Assembly: GCA_902777855.1 (NCBI GenBank) | Contig: CACYVN010000003.1 | Location: 1-64,000 of the forward strand | Direction: 5' to 3' | Source: an uncultured bacterium | GTDB lineage: Bacteria > Cyanobacteriota > Vampirovibrionia > Gastranaerophilales > Gastranaerophilaceae | DNA: 64,000 nucleotides | Shown here: in pieces, positions 43,604 to 53,029 of the stretch | Layout of the letters: every line of letters starts with the position of its first letter | Position numbering within the stretch: position 1 is the first letter of the stretch | Program-made: the position numbers and the translations under genes | The notes under the pieces: generated by a model | What the model was told of the DNA's origin: nothing | The model's database searches: none | Seen by the model: the letters and a program-made list of their open reading frames with translations, nothing else

Positions 43604-46246
43604 ATGACAGTTAAGATTGAAGATTTACCTACCGTTTATGATGCAAAAGAAACAGAAGAAAGTATTTATAAATTTTGGGAAGATAACGGTTTTTTTAAAG
43701 CAAATGCAAATAGTGAAAAAACTCCTTATTCTATTGTTATTCCTCCGCCTAATGTAACCGGTGTTTTGCATATGGGGCACGCACTTGATGAAACGTTGCA
43801 GGATATACTTATTCGTTATCACAGAATGAGCGGGTATGAAACTTTATGGGTTCCAGGTACCGATCACGCAGGTATTGCGACTCAAAATGTTGTTGAAAAA
43901 CAGTTAAGAGAGCAGGGAATTTCCCGTTATGATTTAGGGCGTGAAAAGTTTTTGGAAAAAACATGGGAATGGGCGAATGCTCATAAATCAAGAATTTTAG
44001 ATCAATGCAAGCGTCTTGGAGCATCTTTTGACAGAACAAGAGAAAGATTTACATTTGATGAAGGGTGTTCTGAGGCTGTAAAGGAAGTTTTTGTCAGACT
44101 TTATAATGAAGGTTTAATTTATAAAGGAAAATATATTGTAAACTGGTGCCCTCGTTGTCGTAGTGCAATATCTGATGTTGAAACCGAATATGCTACTGAA
44201 CAGGGACATTTGTGGGAAATTTCTTATCCTCTGAAAAATGAACCGGGTGCAATTATAGTTGCGACGACAAGACCTGAAACAATTTTCGGGGATGTTGCTA
44301 TTGCTGTACATCCAGATGATAAAAAATACTCTGAATTAGTTGGAAAAACTGTTGTTGTTCCGCTTTCAGGCAGAGAGATACCGATTATTGCTGATGATTA
44401 TGTTGACAGAAATTTCGGAACAGGGGCGGTTAAAATTACTCCTGCTCATGACCCGAATGATTATGAAGTAGGTAAGCGCCACGGCTTAAATCCTATCTGG
44501 GTAATTGATGAAGAAGCAAAAATGATTGCCTGCGGAGAAGTGCCTCAAAAATATCACGGACTTGACAGATATGAGGCGAGAAAAGCAATTATTGGAGATT
44601 TGTCTTATCAAAATTTCTTATTAAGAACAAAAGATCACGAACACAATGTAGGTAAATGCCAGCGCTGCGGTACAACTATTGAACCGTTGCTTTCCGAACA
44701 GTGGTTTGTGAGAATGAAACCGCTTGCACAAGAAGCTATTGAAGCTGTACATGACGGAAGAATTAAATTTATTCCTGAAAGATGGGAGAAAAATTACCTT
44801 GGATGGATGGAAAATATCAGAGATTGGTGTATATCCCGTCAACTGTGGTGGGGACACCAGATTCCTGCTTATCACAACAAACAGACAGGTGAAATGATTG
44901 TCGCAAAAGAAAATCCGGATCCTTCATTGTGGGAACAGGAAACGGATGTCCTTGACACCTGGTTTTCTTCAGGATTGTGGCCGTTTAGTACTATGGGATG
45001 GCCAAATACAAACAGTGCTGATTTTAAAAAGTTCTATCCTACAACAACACTTGTAACAGGATTTGATATTATTTTCTTCTGGGTTGCAAGAATGATTACA
45101 ATGGGATTGAAATTTACAGGAAAAGCTCCGTTTTCGACAGTTTATATTCATGGCTTAATTCGTGACGAAAAAGGTCAGAAAATGTCAAAATCTAAAGGTA
45201 ATACCATTGACCCTGTAGTAATTATTGACAAGTATGGCTGTGATGCCCTCAGATTTACGATGACATCACTTTGTACTTATGGCGGTCAAGATATAAAAAT
45301 CAGTGATGAAAGATTTGAGTATGGCAGAAATTTCGCAAATAAAATCTGGAACGCATCAAGATTTGTTTTAATGAATCTTGATGGTGTTGATAATAAGAAA
45401 ATTGATTTTAATACCTTAACTATTGCTGATAAATGGATTTTGGACAAGTTGAATAATATTTCGAATGAAGTAAATGAAGATATAAAAAATTATAGAATTG
45501 GTGAAACTGCTCATGTACTTTATGATTTCTTCTGGAATTCTTATTGTGACTGGTATGTAGAAATTGCAAAAATACAACTTCAAAATCCCGACCTTAAGCT
45601 CAATACACAACGAGTTTTGAAATATGTCCTTGATATGGCATTAAGACTTTTACATCCGATTATGCCACACATAACCGAAAAAGTATGGCAATTAATTCCT
45701 AAAGAAACAGATATCAAAGCTATTATGGTTGCTCCATATCCTGTTTTTGAGGAAAAACTTTCATATCCGAAAGAAGCAAAAGAAATGGAACTTGTCTTTG
45801 AAACTATTTCTTCTTTAAGAAATGTTCGTCAAAGTTTCAATATTCCGCTTTCTTTAAATTTTGATATTGAAATTCACGCATCTGCTGATGAGAAACCAAT
45901 ATTTAAAGAGATCGAAAGCTATGTGAAACGAATGGCAAAAGTTGAAAATATTACTTATGCTGACGGTGAAGTTACCGCAAAGAAATCTGCATGTGCTGTT
46001 GTTTCGGCTTCTAAAATTGTTATTCCGCTTGAAAATCTTATTGATTTTGAACAAGAAATTGCGCGTCAGAATAAAAAACTTGAAAAACTTTCAGGAGAAA
46101 GAAAATCATTAGAAGGCAGAATAAATAATCCTAAATTTGTTTCAAATGCTCCAAAAGAACTCGTAGATCAGACTAAAGCAAGAATTTCCGAGATTTTGAT
46201 TCAGGAATCAGCAATTAATAATCTTATTGCTTCACTTTCAAACTAA
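43604..46246 (+). CDS. valS: Valyl-tRNA synthetase
   Basis: An 880-residue class I aminoacyl-tRNA synthetase charging tRNA-Val. It has PPPNVTGVLHMGHAL (HIGH motif as HMGH), the editing CP1 domain with TTRPETIFGDVAI, zinc-type cysteine pairs CPRC and CQRC, the KMSKSKGN loop (GQKMSKSKGNTIDP), the anticodon-binding domain, and the C-terminal coiled coil specific to ValRS (QNKKLEKLSGERKSLEGRI). GAGG precedes the ATG. A strong terminator follows. Confidence 0.98.
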   Translation: MTVKIEDLPTVYDAKETEESIYKFWEDNGFFKANANSEKTPYSIVIPPPNVTGVLHMGHALDETLQDILIRYHRMSGYETLWVPGTDHAGIATQNVVEKQLREQGISRYDLGREKFLEKTWEWANAHKSRILDQCKRLGASFDRTRERFTFDEGCSEAVKEVFVRLYNEGLIYKGKYIVNWCPRCRSAISDVETEYATEQGHLWEISYPLKNEPGAIIVATTRPETIFGDVAIAVHPDDKKYSELVGKTVVVPLSGREIPIIADDYVDRNFGTGAVKITPAHDPNDYEVGKRHGLNPIWVIDEEAKMIACGEVPQKYHGLDRYEARKAIIGDLSYQNFLLRTKDHEHNVGKCQRCGTTIEPLLSEQWFVRMKPLAQEAIEAVHDGRIKFIPERWEKNYLGWMENIRDWCISRQLWWGHQIPAYHNKQTGEMIVAKENPDPSLWEQETDVLDTWFSSGLWPFSTMGWPNTNSADFKKFYPTTTLVTGFDIIFFWVARMITMGLKFTGKAPFSTVYIHGLIRDEKGQKMSKSKGNTIDPVVIIDKYGCDALRFTMTSLCTYGGQDIKISDERFEYGRNFANKIWNASRFVLMNLDGVDNKKIDFNTLTIADKWILDKLNNISNEVNEDIKNYRIGETAHVLYDFFWNSYCDWYVEIAKIQLQNPDLKLNTQRVLKYVLDMALRLLHPIMPHITEKVWQLIPKETDIKAIMVAPYPVFEEKLSYPKEAKEMELVFETISSLRNVRQSFNIPLSLNFDIEIHASADEKPIFKEIESYVKRMAKVENITYADGEVTAKKSACAVVSASKIVIPLENLIDFEQEIARQNKKLEKLSGERKSLEGRINNPKFVSNAPKELVDQTKARISEILIQESAINNLIASLSN

Positions 46247-46269
46247 TATTATAACAATGATATATAAGA

Positions 46270-46314
46270 AAAGCCCTAAAATATTATTAGCAAAAAAAAT
46301 ATTTTAGGGCTTTT
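46270..46314 (+). terminator. Terminator of valS
   Basis: AAGCCCTAAAATATT / AATATTTTAGGGCTT with an AT-rich loop, followed by T residues. Confidence 0.85.
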
Positions 46315-46334
46315 ATATGCTTGTGAGGTGTAAT

Positions 46335-46997
46335 ATGGATATAAAATATTCAAATAATCAAAATTTTACAAGTGCGTACAGATTTTCCGCAATACAAAAT
46401 AAAAGTTATAAGGATTTGCACAGACTGATATCAAAACCGTCATCAAAAATATTTAATTGTGTGAATGAAAAGGGAGATGTTGTTCTTGTTAATCACTCTT
46501 GTTATGATGAACGTGTAAAAAATTTTATTAAAAAAAATAAATTGTCTTTTCAGTTTTTCCCTAATATTAAACTTAACGATAATTTAACAAAGGACACTCT
46601 TAAATCACTTATTATTCGTGAAATTAAAGAAAAAAATACAATAAGTAATATTTTTGTTTTAAGTGCTCATGTCATGAAAAATAACATTTCAAGAGGAAAA
46701 TCTTTGGTTAAGCATATGAATAATATTTTTAAAACACTGAGATTGAATGTAGATAAACCGGAAATTCATGTTATGGAAAACGGACTTTCAAAAATTCGGG
46801 ATAATTCTAAATTAAGAACTATCTATGTCAGCCCAAACTATGCCTCAAAATACTATGTATATGTTAAACCTGATTCATTAAATCAGGAATCATCAAGATA
46901 TCTTTTATTCCACAATGGTAAAAAACTGATTAAAGAATACAGAACTCCTGAGGAAATTGCAGTTTTTAAAAAGAATTCGTGTATAATCTCTAATTAA
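46335..46997 (+). CDS. Hypothetical protein
   Basis: Not recognised. A 220-residue Lys/Asn-rich soluble protein without signal peptide or membrane helix. The N terminus MDIKYSNNQNFTSAYRFSAI has the spacing of the first residues of the unknown protein at 60.6 kb (INNTYFQGLYKI). ATG at 46335 has GTGAGGTG upstream; a frame start at 46317 is unsupported and would lie in the valS terminator. Confidence 0.65.
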   Translation: MDIKYSNNQNFTSAYRFSAIQNKSYKDLHRLISKPSSKIFNCVNEKGDVVLVNHSCYDERVKNFIKKNKLSFQFFPNIKLNDNLTKDTLKSLIIREIKEKNTISNIFVLSAHVMKNNISRGKSLVKHMNNIFKTLRLNVDKPEIHVMENGLSKIRDNSKLRTIYVSPNYASKYYVYVKPDSLNQESSRYLLFHNGKKLIKEYRTPEEIAVFKKNSCIISN

Positions 46998-47043
46998 AAG
47001 AAATTAAAACTTTAAAAAACTTTACAAGATATTGTTACAAACC

Positions 47044-47072
47044 TTTACATATTTTCTCTGATTTGTTAAAAT
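47044..47072 (+). promoter_or_regulatory. Predicted promoter of rpsA
   Basis: TTTACA (47044-47049), 17-base spacer, TAAAAT (47067-47072), about 60 bases before the ATG. Confidence 0.6.
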
Positions 47073-47131
47073 ATGCTCGTAATATAAAAAGAATGGTAGT
47101 TGTCAATATTAAATTGACGTGGAGTTTATGT

Positions 47132-48220
47132 ATGGCAGTAAAAAAAGGTGTATCCGAAGAGGATTTCGAAAAATTATTAGAACAGTATGATTACAAATTT
47201 AAAAAAGGTGATCTTGTAAAAGGTACTGTATGCGGTTTTGATTCACAAGGTGTATTGGTTGATATTGGTGCAAAAACAACTGCACTTATTCCTAATTACG
47301 AAGCTGTTGATAAGGGAGAAAATGTTGAAGATAAATTTGAAAAAGGTCAACAGGGCGAATTTTTGATTATTAAGGAAGAAGATGAAGACGGTAAATTTTT
47401 ATTATCTAAAAAGAAAGTGGATTTTGCGTATGCATGGAAAGATCTTGAAAAAGCAAAAGAGGCTGATGAAACTATCCTTGGTACTGTTATAAACACAGTG
47501 AAAGGTGGTGTACTTGTTGAAGTAGCAGGAGTTCGCGGTTTCATTCCTTCAAGTCAGTTAAGAGCTAAAGAAACTGATTTGGAAGCCGGTTCAAAAATTG
47601 AAGTTAAAATTCTTACTCTTGATGTTCAGCAAAACAACTTTATTCTTTCAAACAAAAAAGTTTATGATGACACTGTTCAGGAAGCTAAAAACAATCTATT
47701 CTCGCAAATTGAGGTTGGTCAGATTGTAAAGGGTGAAGTTGTAAGAATTACGGATTTTGGAGCATTTGTTGATATCGGAGGTGTGGATGGTTTACTGCCG
47801 CTATCACAGCTTTCCTGGAGATGGATTGATCATCCTACGGATATTTTGCATGTCGGGGACAAAATTGATGTTGAAGTTATACTTGTTGATCATGCAAAAC
47901 AGAGAATCTCTCTTAGTCTTAAAAAACTTGAACCGGACCCATGGATTGAAGCCGAAAAGAATATCAAAGAAGGGGATGAAATAGAGGGTACTATTACAAG
48001 GCTCAAATATTTCGGTGCTTTTGTTGAGGTATTTCCAGGGGTTGAAGCATTGTTACCTCACGATGAAGTTATAGAATATCAAAATGAAAATAAAAACATT
48101 CTTCAGGTTGGTGATAAGATTAAAACACATATCATTAAGTTCAACCCTGCAGACAGACGCATTGCTTTATCTATTCATACACAAAATATTGAAAATGATA
48201 GCGTAAAACCGGAAGAATAA
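47132..48220 (+). CDS. rpsA: 30S ribosomal protein S1
   Basis: A 362-residue S1, which unwinds and docks mRNA on the 30S. Four S1 RNA-binding domains are seen: KGDLVKGTVCGFDSQGVLVD; DETILGTVINTVKGGVLVEV; VGQIVKGEVVRITDFGAFVD, the best conserved; and EGDEIEGTITRLKYFGAFVE. The short form with three to four domains is typical of cyanobacteria and Gram-positives rather than the six-domain E. coli form. ATG at 47132 follows GGAG; an upstream in-frame codon would give an unusual N terminus overlapping the promoter. Confidence 0.95.
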   Translation: MAVKKGVSEEDFEKLLEQYDYKFKKGDLVKGTVCGFDSQGVLVDIGAKTTALIPNYEAVDKGENVEDKFEKGQQGEFLIIKEEDEDGKFLLSKKKVDFAYAWKDLEKAKEADETILGTVINTVKGGVLVEVAGVRGFIPSSQLRAKETDLEAGSKIEVKILTLDVQQNNFILSNKKVYDDTVQEAKNNLFSQIEVGQIVKGEVVRITDFGAFVDIGGVDGLLPLSQLSWRWIDHPTDILHVGDKIDVEVILVDHAKQRISLSLKKLEPDPWIEAEKNIKEGDEIEGTITRLKYFGAFVEVFPGVEALLPHDEVIEYQNENKNILQVGDKIKTHIIKFNPADRRIALSIHTQNIENDSVKPEE

Positions 48221-48240
48221 AACCAATATGTTATATATAA

Positions 48241-48277
48241 GAATCTCAAAATGTTTATGTTTTGAGATTCTTTTTTT
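48241..48277 (+). terminator. Terminator of rpsA
   Basis: GAATCTCAAAA / TTTTGAGATTC with an eight-base loop and seven T. Confidence 0.85.
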
Positions 48278-48373
48278 GTTGACTTTTACTTATTAATAAT
48301 TAAATATATCATACGTTTAGATGTTTATTGCATCTTGTAAATCATACATAATATGGTAGAAAGAGTAGTAAGC

Positions 48374-48814
48374 ATGCCATTTCGATACAGATTGCAAAAA
48401 GTTTTGGATTTTAGAATAAATCAAAAAGAAGAACAATTGATGAGAGTCCAAAAAGCACAGTCTGCGGTGAATGAGGCTGAAAACAATATCAGAAATAATA
48501 ATCAGGCTATTGTTGACACCAAAAACGGTATGCGCTCAGCGGATCCATCTTTATATGATTATTATGACAAGTTTCTTAAACATCTTTATGAAAAAGCAGA
48601 AAAGCTTGAGCAAATCAGGCAAGAGCTTCAGGAAATATTAGATGAAGAAATAAGAAAACTCGTCAAATGTGAACAGAATGTAAAAGTTCTTGAAAAGCAT
48701 AAAGATAAAAATAAAGAAATTTATTTGCAGGAAGAAAAAGCTGAAGAACTTAAACAATTCTCGGAATTAGGTGTAACAAGATTTTTCAGAAAAAAAACTG
48801 AAAATCAACAGTAA
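48374..48814 (+). CDS. fliJ: Flagellar export protein FliJ-like
   Basis: A 146-residue all-helical coiled-coil protein. The start MPFRYRLQKVLDFRINQKEE is the FliJ signature (FRLQKVLxxR), and the remainder is a long antiparallel coiled coil of Glu/Lys/Gln heptads. FliJ is the central stalk of the flagellar type III export ATPase. An ATG seven codons upstream exists, but the inner ATG fits the family start. A FliK-like gene follows after 11 bases and a rod/hook gene after that, supporting a flagellar identity over other coiled coils. Confidence 0.8.
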   Translation: MPFRYRLQKVLDFRINQKEEQLMRVQKAQSAVNEAENNIRNNNQAIVDTKNGMRSADPSLYDYYDKFLKHLYEKAEKLEQIRQELQEILDEEIRKLVKCEQNVKVLEKHKDKNKEIYLQEEKAEELKQFSELGVTRFFRKKTENQQ

Positions 48815-48825
48815 AGGTAGAAAAT

Positions 48826-49695
48826 ATGGGTATAGAAGCAGCATCATCAGCAGTTACAACGGCGACAGCAATACAAAGTACAAGCACATCTTCAACTCAG
48901 AAGACAAATACTTCTGATACATCATTTAAGGAGGAAATGTCAAAAGTTTCAGAGTCCGAATCAAAAAAAGATTCCAAAGCTTCAGAAAAAGATTCAAAAA
49001 ATCTTAAAGGTGAACAAAAATCAGATGTAAAAGATAAAAAATTAGCATCTCAAAAAAATGATAACGAAAATAAAGTAAACGTGCAGAATGCTGAAATGGA
49101 TAACTTGCAGGCTTCATTGTTAAGCGGTCAAATGACAATGAATGATGCTAATATGATGCTGTCAAGCGATATCGCACAAATGATTGATAATACTGTGGCT
49201 GTTAACGGTGCAAATTTAAAGAATTGGACTTTTGGTTTTGGTGATGGAGCATCGAAATCTTCTTTAAAAATGAACGAATCTGATGCTGATTTCTTTATTA
49301 ACCTTACTCAAAATGATAATTTAAATATTCAATCAATACAAGCTCAGGCTCAGGGAATGATTAACAATGGAGCTGAAGCTGTTCAGGTTAAGCAAAATGT
49401 TCAGGTCTCTCAGGCATTATTAGATGCATTAAGTCAGGCAAGAGAAAATAATCAGCCTTTGAGAATTGATTTTGACCAGAATATTTCCGTAATTTTGCGT
49501 GTAGGCAGAGACGGGGCTCTTTCGGCACAGTTTATCCCCGGTGATAAAGCTGTTGAACAGTATTTGAGAAATAATATTGAATCTTTAAAAAATTCTTTTG
49601 ATGAACAGGATTTACCATATCATGAACTTTCATACTCAAACAGTTCAAAAGAGCAAAATCAAAGACGAAGACAAGAAAAACAACAAGGAGAATAA
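48826..49695 (+). CDS. fliK: Flagellar hook-length control protein FliK-like
   Basis: A 289-residue protein. The N-terminal 90 residues are a Ser/Thr/Lys-rich unstructured stretch (SKKDSKASEKDSKNLKGEQK) like the ruler part of FliK. Residues about 185-260 are the C-terminal FliK domain (SQALLDALSQARENNQPLRI, ISVILRVGRDGALSAQFI, YLRNNIESLKNSF), whose strand/helix order switches export specificity. The tail is basic. Its identity is helped by its place between fliJ and a rod/hook protein. The ruler part is short for FliK. Confidence 0.75.
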   Translation: MGIEAASSAVTTATAIQSTSTSSTQKTNTSDTSFKEEMSKVSESESKKDSKASEKDSKNLKGEQKSDVKDKKLASQKNDNENKVNVQNAEMDNLQASLLSGQMTMNDANMMLSSDIAQMIDNTVAVNGANLKNWTFGFGDGASKSSLKMNESDADFFINLTQNDNLNIQSIQAQAQGMINNGAEAVQVKQNVQVSQALLDALSQARENNQPLRIDFDQNISVILRVGRDGALSAQFIPGDKAVEQYLRNNIESLKNSFDEQDLPYHELSYSNSSKEQNQRRRQEKQQGE

Positions 49696-49698
49696 TGT

Positions 49699-50538
49699 AT
49701 GAATGATGCTTTTATTACGGCATTGAACACACAATATGCAACAGTAAACTGGATTGATGTATTGTCTGAAAATATGACGAATACATATACTCCCGGATAC
49801 CGCGAAAAACAGGTTAATTTTAAAACTTTTTTAAATGGTGCTATTGTTGATGATTTCGAAAAAAATAACGGACAAGGTAAGTCTACTCCGGGTACATCAA
49901 AAAATAATTTGTTTATTGAAGGCAAAGGGTATTTCCTGACAAAAACCGCCGAAGGCAAGAGTGTTTATACACGACTTGGAGATTTTGATTTTGACAAAGA
50001 GGGTGTATATCGTGCTAAAAATGGTAATACAGTTCAGGGTTATATTTTGAATGATAAGGGCGAAATAATGCAGGGTACAAGAGCATTGAGTGCAGATTTG
50101 TATCAGGAAACCGCAATGAAAGGCGGAGCACTTGATATTCCTACTACCACAATAAAAATGTGGATTGACCCGAATAATGGTAAATATTTAGGCAAATATG
50201 ATGAATATGAAATCAAAGGCGACGGAACAATTGTCGGTAAAGCAGAAAGTGGCAAAAAGGTCGTTCCTTTATACAAAATTACAACCAGAAATTTCCATAA
50301 TTGTTCCGGATTGTATGAATATAAGGACGGTTTGTTCTTAGAAACAGAAGAATCAGGCAAGCCGGTTTTGGGAGTCGGAGAAATTCGTGCTGGGCTGTTG
50401 GAACTTTCAAATGCGGATTTAAAGGCTAATATTTCTTATTATCAAATGGCTAAACAGCAGATGGAAGTTGTTAATAAGATAATTTCATCAAATAAAGACC
50501 TACTGCAGCAGGCATTGCAGCTTGTCGGAGGTTCATAA
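49699..50538 (+). CDS. Flagellar hook/basal-body rod protein (FlgE/FlgF/FlgG family)
   Basis: A 279-residue rod or hook protein. The N terminus MNDAFITALNTQYATVNWID and SENMTNTYTPGYRE match the rod motif (ANNxANxxTPGYK), the middle NNLFIEGKGYFLTKTAEGKS corresponds to FlgG/FlgF, and the C terminus ELSNADLKANISYYQMAKQQ with VNKIISSNKDLLQQAL is the paired C-terminal helix used for axial assembly. Which of FlgE, FlgF or FlgG it is cannot be decided. It starts three bases after fliK and has a terminator behind it, so the flagellar cluster here has only three genes. Confidence 0.85.
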   Translation: MNDAFITALNTQYATVNWIDVLSENMTNTYTPGYREKQVNFKTFLNGAIVDDFEKNNGQGKSTPGTSKNNLFIEGKGYFLTKTAEGKSVYTRLGDFDFDKEGVYRAKNGNTVQGYILNDKGEIMQGTRALSADLYQETAMKGGALDIPTTTIKMWIDPNNGKYLGKYDEYEIKGDGTIVGKAESGKKVVPLYKITTRNFHNCSGLYEYKDGLFLETEESGKPVLGVGEIRAGLLELSNADLKANISYYQMAKQQMEVVNKIISSNKDLLQQALQLVGGS

Positions 50539-50575
50539 GTTTAAAGATTTTTTACACAGTATTAAACTCCATTTT

Positions 50576-50598
50576 AAGAGGCCAAACGCCTCTTTTTT
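50576..50598 (+). terminator. Terminator of the flagellar cluster
   Basis: AAGAGGC / GCCTCTT with the loop CAAAC, then a T run. Confidence 0.85.
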
Positions 50599-50610
50599 AT
50601 TTGTATGCTA

Positions 50611-50639
50611 TTTACATTTTGGGTTAAAATTAGTACAAT
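50611..50639 (+). promoter_or_regulatory. Predicted promoter of rpiB-rsfS
   Basis: TTTACA (50611-50616), 17-base spacer, TACAAT (50634-50639), 40 bases before the ATG. Confidence 0.6.
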
Positions 50640-50678
50640 ATTATTGTAAATTGTTTTTAGTTTTGTAAGGAGTTAAAA

Positions 50679-51113
50679 ATGGATGATATAAAGGTTGCAA
50701 TAGGTTGTGATCATGCAGGTTTACACTATAAGGAAGCCGTTATTGATTACTTAAAGTTCAGAGGAATAGAATTTGAAGATTTAGGAACATATACTCCTGA
50801 GTCTTGTGATTATCCTGATATTGCAAGAAAAGTTTGTGAAAAGGTTATTCATAATGATGCAAACAGAGGAATTTTGATTTGCGGAACAGGTATTGGCATG
50901 TCAATAGTTGCAAATAAGGTTCATGGTATCAGAGCGGCTCTTTGTGGAGATACTTACAGTGCAAGAGTATCAAGAGCGCACAACAACGCAAATGTTTTGT
51001 GTATGGGGTCAAGAGTAATCGGTGAACATTTGGCTCTCGATATTGTTGATACCTGGTTAAAAACAGGTTTTGAGGGCGGTCGTCATAAAAAACGTGTTGA
51101 TATGATTGAATAG
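50679..51113 (+). CDS. rpiB: Ribose-5-phosphate isomerase B
   Basis: A 144-residue sugar isomerase of the pentose phosphate pathway. It has IGCDHAGLHYKEAV at the N terminus with the phosphate-binding residues, the catalytic Cys/Thr in GILICGTGIGMSIVANK, and the HNNANVLCMGSRVIG block near residue 100. Length is normal for RpiB. AAGGAG precedes the ATG. It is co-transcribed with rsfS, which starts 11 bases later. Confidence 0.95.
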   Translation: MDDIKVAIGCDHAGLHYKEAVIDYLKFRGIEFEDLGTYTPESCDYPDIARKVCEKVIHNDANRGILICGTGIGMSIVANKVHGIRAALCGDTYSARVSRAHNNANVLCMGSRVIGEHLALDIVDTWLKTGFEGGRHKKRVDMIE

Positions 51114-51124
51114 AGGTTAATGTA

Positions 51125-51526
51125 TTGAAAGAAAAAGAATTAAATTCTCATAAATTAGCATGCGTAATAGCGCAATTTTTAGATGACAAACTGGCAAAGG
51201 ATATTACGATTTTAAATATCAGTCATGTTTCATCACTTGCAGATTATTTTGTAATTGCATCGGGGGATTCTACTCCGCAGGTTAAGTCACTGATGGAAAC
51301 AGTTAAAGACAAAATTAAAAAACATTTTTCAAGACTTCCTCTTCGCAACGAAAACGACCAGAAAAACCGCTGGAATTTACTTGATTACGGTGATGTAGTA
51401 GTCCATATTCTTCATAAAGAAGAACGTGAGAACTATGCACTTGAAAAATTCTGGAGTCATGCTTTCAGTATCACAGAAGACGAATGGCGCAAAGAAGCAT
51501 CCGAATATAGTGAATATACAAAATAA
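51125..51526 (+). CDS. rsfS: Ribosomal silencing factor RsfS
   Basis: A 133-residue protein of the RsfS/Iojap family that binds L14 and blocks 50S-30S joining in nutrient limitation. ADYFVIASGDSTPQVKSLME, the WNLLDYGDVVVHILHKEERE block and YALEKFWSHA are diagnostic. The start is TTG at 51125 with GAGG upstream; the nearby ATG is followed at once by a stop, so the TTG is real. It shares the rpiB promoter. Confidence 0.93.
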   Translation: MKEKELNSHKLACVIAQFLDDKLAKDITILNISHVSSLADYFVIASGDSTPQVKSLMETVKDKIKKHFSRLPLRNENDQKNRWNLLDYGDVVVHILHKEERENYALEKFWSHAFSITEDEWRKEASEYSEYTK

Positions 51527-51527
51527 T

Positions 51528-51554
51528 TAAAGCCGGTTTAACACCGGCTTTTAA
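51528..51554. terminator. Bidirectional terminator between rsfS and the phosphohexomutase
   Basis: TAAAGCCGGT / ACCGGCTTTTA with a short loop, between convergent genes. Confidence 0.85.
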
Positions 51555-51555
51555 T

Positions 51556-52995
51556 TTATACTTTAGATTTTAAGCACTCATCAAGGCAATTTATCATTGC
51601 ATCTTTAAATCTGTTACATTCAGCCTCGTTATTTGCCTCAAATCTGAGAGTAAAAACAGGTTCAGTATTACTTTGCCTGATTAATGCAAAACCGCCCTTA
51701 AAAACGATTCTCATACCGTCTAAAGTTACAATATCCAAGATTTTAGAACCAAACATATCAGGATTTTGTTCAACAGTTGATTTTACATATTCAAGAGTTG
51801 ATTTTTTAAGTTCGTTCGGGCAAGGATAACGAACTTCTGCACTTGTATAAACGTGGTTAAACGGTTCTAATAAATCTTCAATTTTGAATTGAGAATTTTT
51901 TGATTTATTTTCTGAAATAATTTCAATCATTCTGCATCCCGCATATACGGCATCATCATAGCCGTAATATCTGTCTTTAAAGAACGTATGACCGCTCATT
52001 TCACCGCCTAAGAGAGCACCTGTTTCTTTCATTTTTTCTTTAATATAGCCATGACCTGTCTTGCACATAATTGCGTGTGCGCCTGTTGCGTTTATCGTAT
52101 CGTACAAAACCTGAGAACATTTAACTTCGGATACTACATTAACATCTGTGCCAAGTTTTTCTATCATATCAAGAGCATAGATTAAAAGCAGTTTATCTCC
52201 TGTCATTGGGTTACCGTTTGAATCAACGACACCTATTCTGTCAGAATCCCCGTCAAAAGCAATCCCTAAATCAGCTTTTTCATCAACTACACGTTTACAA
52301 AGGTCTTTTAATGTTGCAAACACACTTGGATTTGGGTGATGGTTCGGAAATCTGCCGTCAGGTTCGGAGTACAATTCAACGACATCACAGCCGATTTGAC
52401 GATATAATTCAGGTCCGACAACTCCGCCTGTTCCGTTTGCACTGTCAACAACTACCTTTATGCCTTTCCCCGCATTAGCAAACTTTTCTTTCATATCAGC
52501 AATATATTCGGGAATAATATTCATTTTAAAGTTGTTGACCGGAATTGCTGCGTCAACATCATATTTTTCCCAAAGTTTAAATGTTTCCTCTTTAACCTCT
52601 TTAATTTGTGTCTCATTTAAAGTTTGGTGGTTATAAGTCATTTTTAAACCGTTATATTCGCTGGGGTTGTGACTTGCCGTTATTACCATTGCTCCATCTA
52701 AATCGTGTGCAAATTCCGAGTAATATCCGATTGGTGATGGTTCAATTCCGTAATCCTCAATATGTTTAACTCCTGCTTGCATTAAACCGGTAATAAGAGC
52801 ATTTTTAAGAGGTTCAGAATGTAATCTCGCATCCATACAAACACTGATTTTTAAATCCGAAGGCTGTTTGCTGTTTTGTTTTGTAAGCCAGCCTATATAG
52901 CCTAAGCCTATATTGTAAAACAATTCTTCTGTTATATCTTCGCCGTAAATCCCTCTTATATCATTCTTTCCGAAAGCGTGTTCATATTTTTGCAT
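51556..52995 (-). CDS. Phosphomannomutase/phosphoglucomutase
   Basis: A 479-residue alpha-D-phosphohexomutase interconverting hexose 1- and 6-phosphates. It has FGKNDIRGIYGEDITEE at the N terminus, the phosphoserine in VITASHNPSEYNG, the metal site in FDGDSDRIG, the sugar-specificity loop GEMSGHTFF, and the phosphate-binding RQSNTEPVFTLRFEA at the C terminus. The GEMSGH loop is usual for PMM/PGM enzymes that feed nucleotide sugars for LPS or polysaccharides. GGGG precedes the ATG. It is divergent from the permease. Confidence 0.93.
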   Translation of the reverse strand: MQKYEHAFGKNDIRGIYGEDITEELFYNIGLGYIGWLTKQNSKQPSDLKISVCMDARLHSEPLKNALITGLMQAGVKHIEDYGIEPSPIGYYSEFAHDLDGAMVITASHNPSEYNGLKMTYNHQTLNETQIKEVKEETFKLWEKYDVDAAIPVNNFKMNIIPEYIADMKEKFANAGKGIKVVVDSANGTGGVVGPELYRQIGCDVVELYSEPDGRFPNHHPNPSVFATLKDLCKRVVDEKADLGIAFDGDSDRIGVVDSNGNPMTGDKLLLIYALDMIEKLGTDVNVVSEVKCSQVLYDTINATGAHAIMCKTGHGYIKEKMKETGALLGGEMSGHTFFKDRYYGYDDAVYAGCRMIEIISENKSKNSQFKIEDLLEPFNHVYTSAEVRYPCPNELKKSTLEYVKSTVEQNPDMFGSKILDIVTLDGMRIVFKGGFALIRQSNTEPVFTLRFEANNEAECNRFKDAMINCLDECLKSKV

Positions 52996-53029
52996 ATTAA
53001 ATCCCCTTTATTTATAATTAAAGCATACC

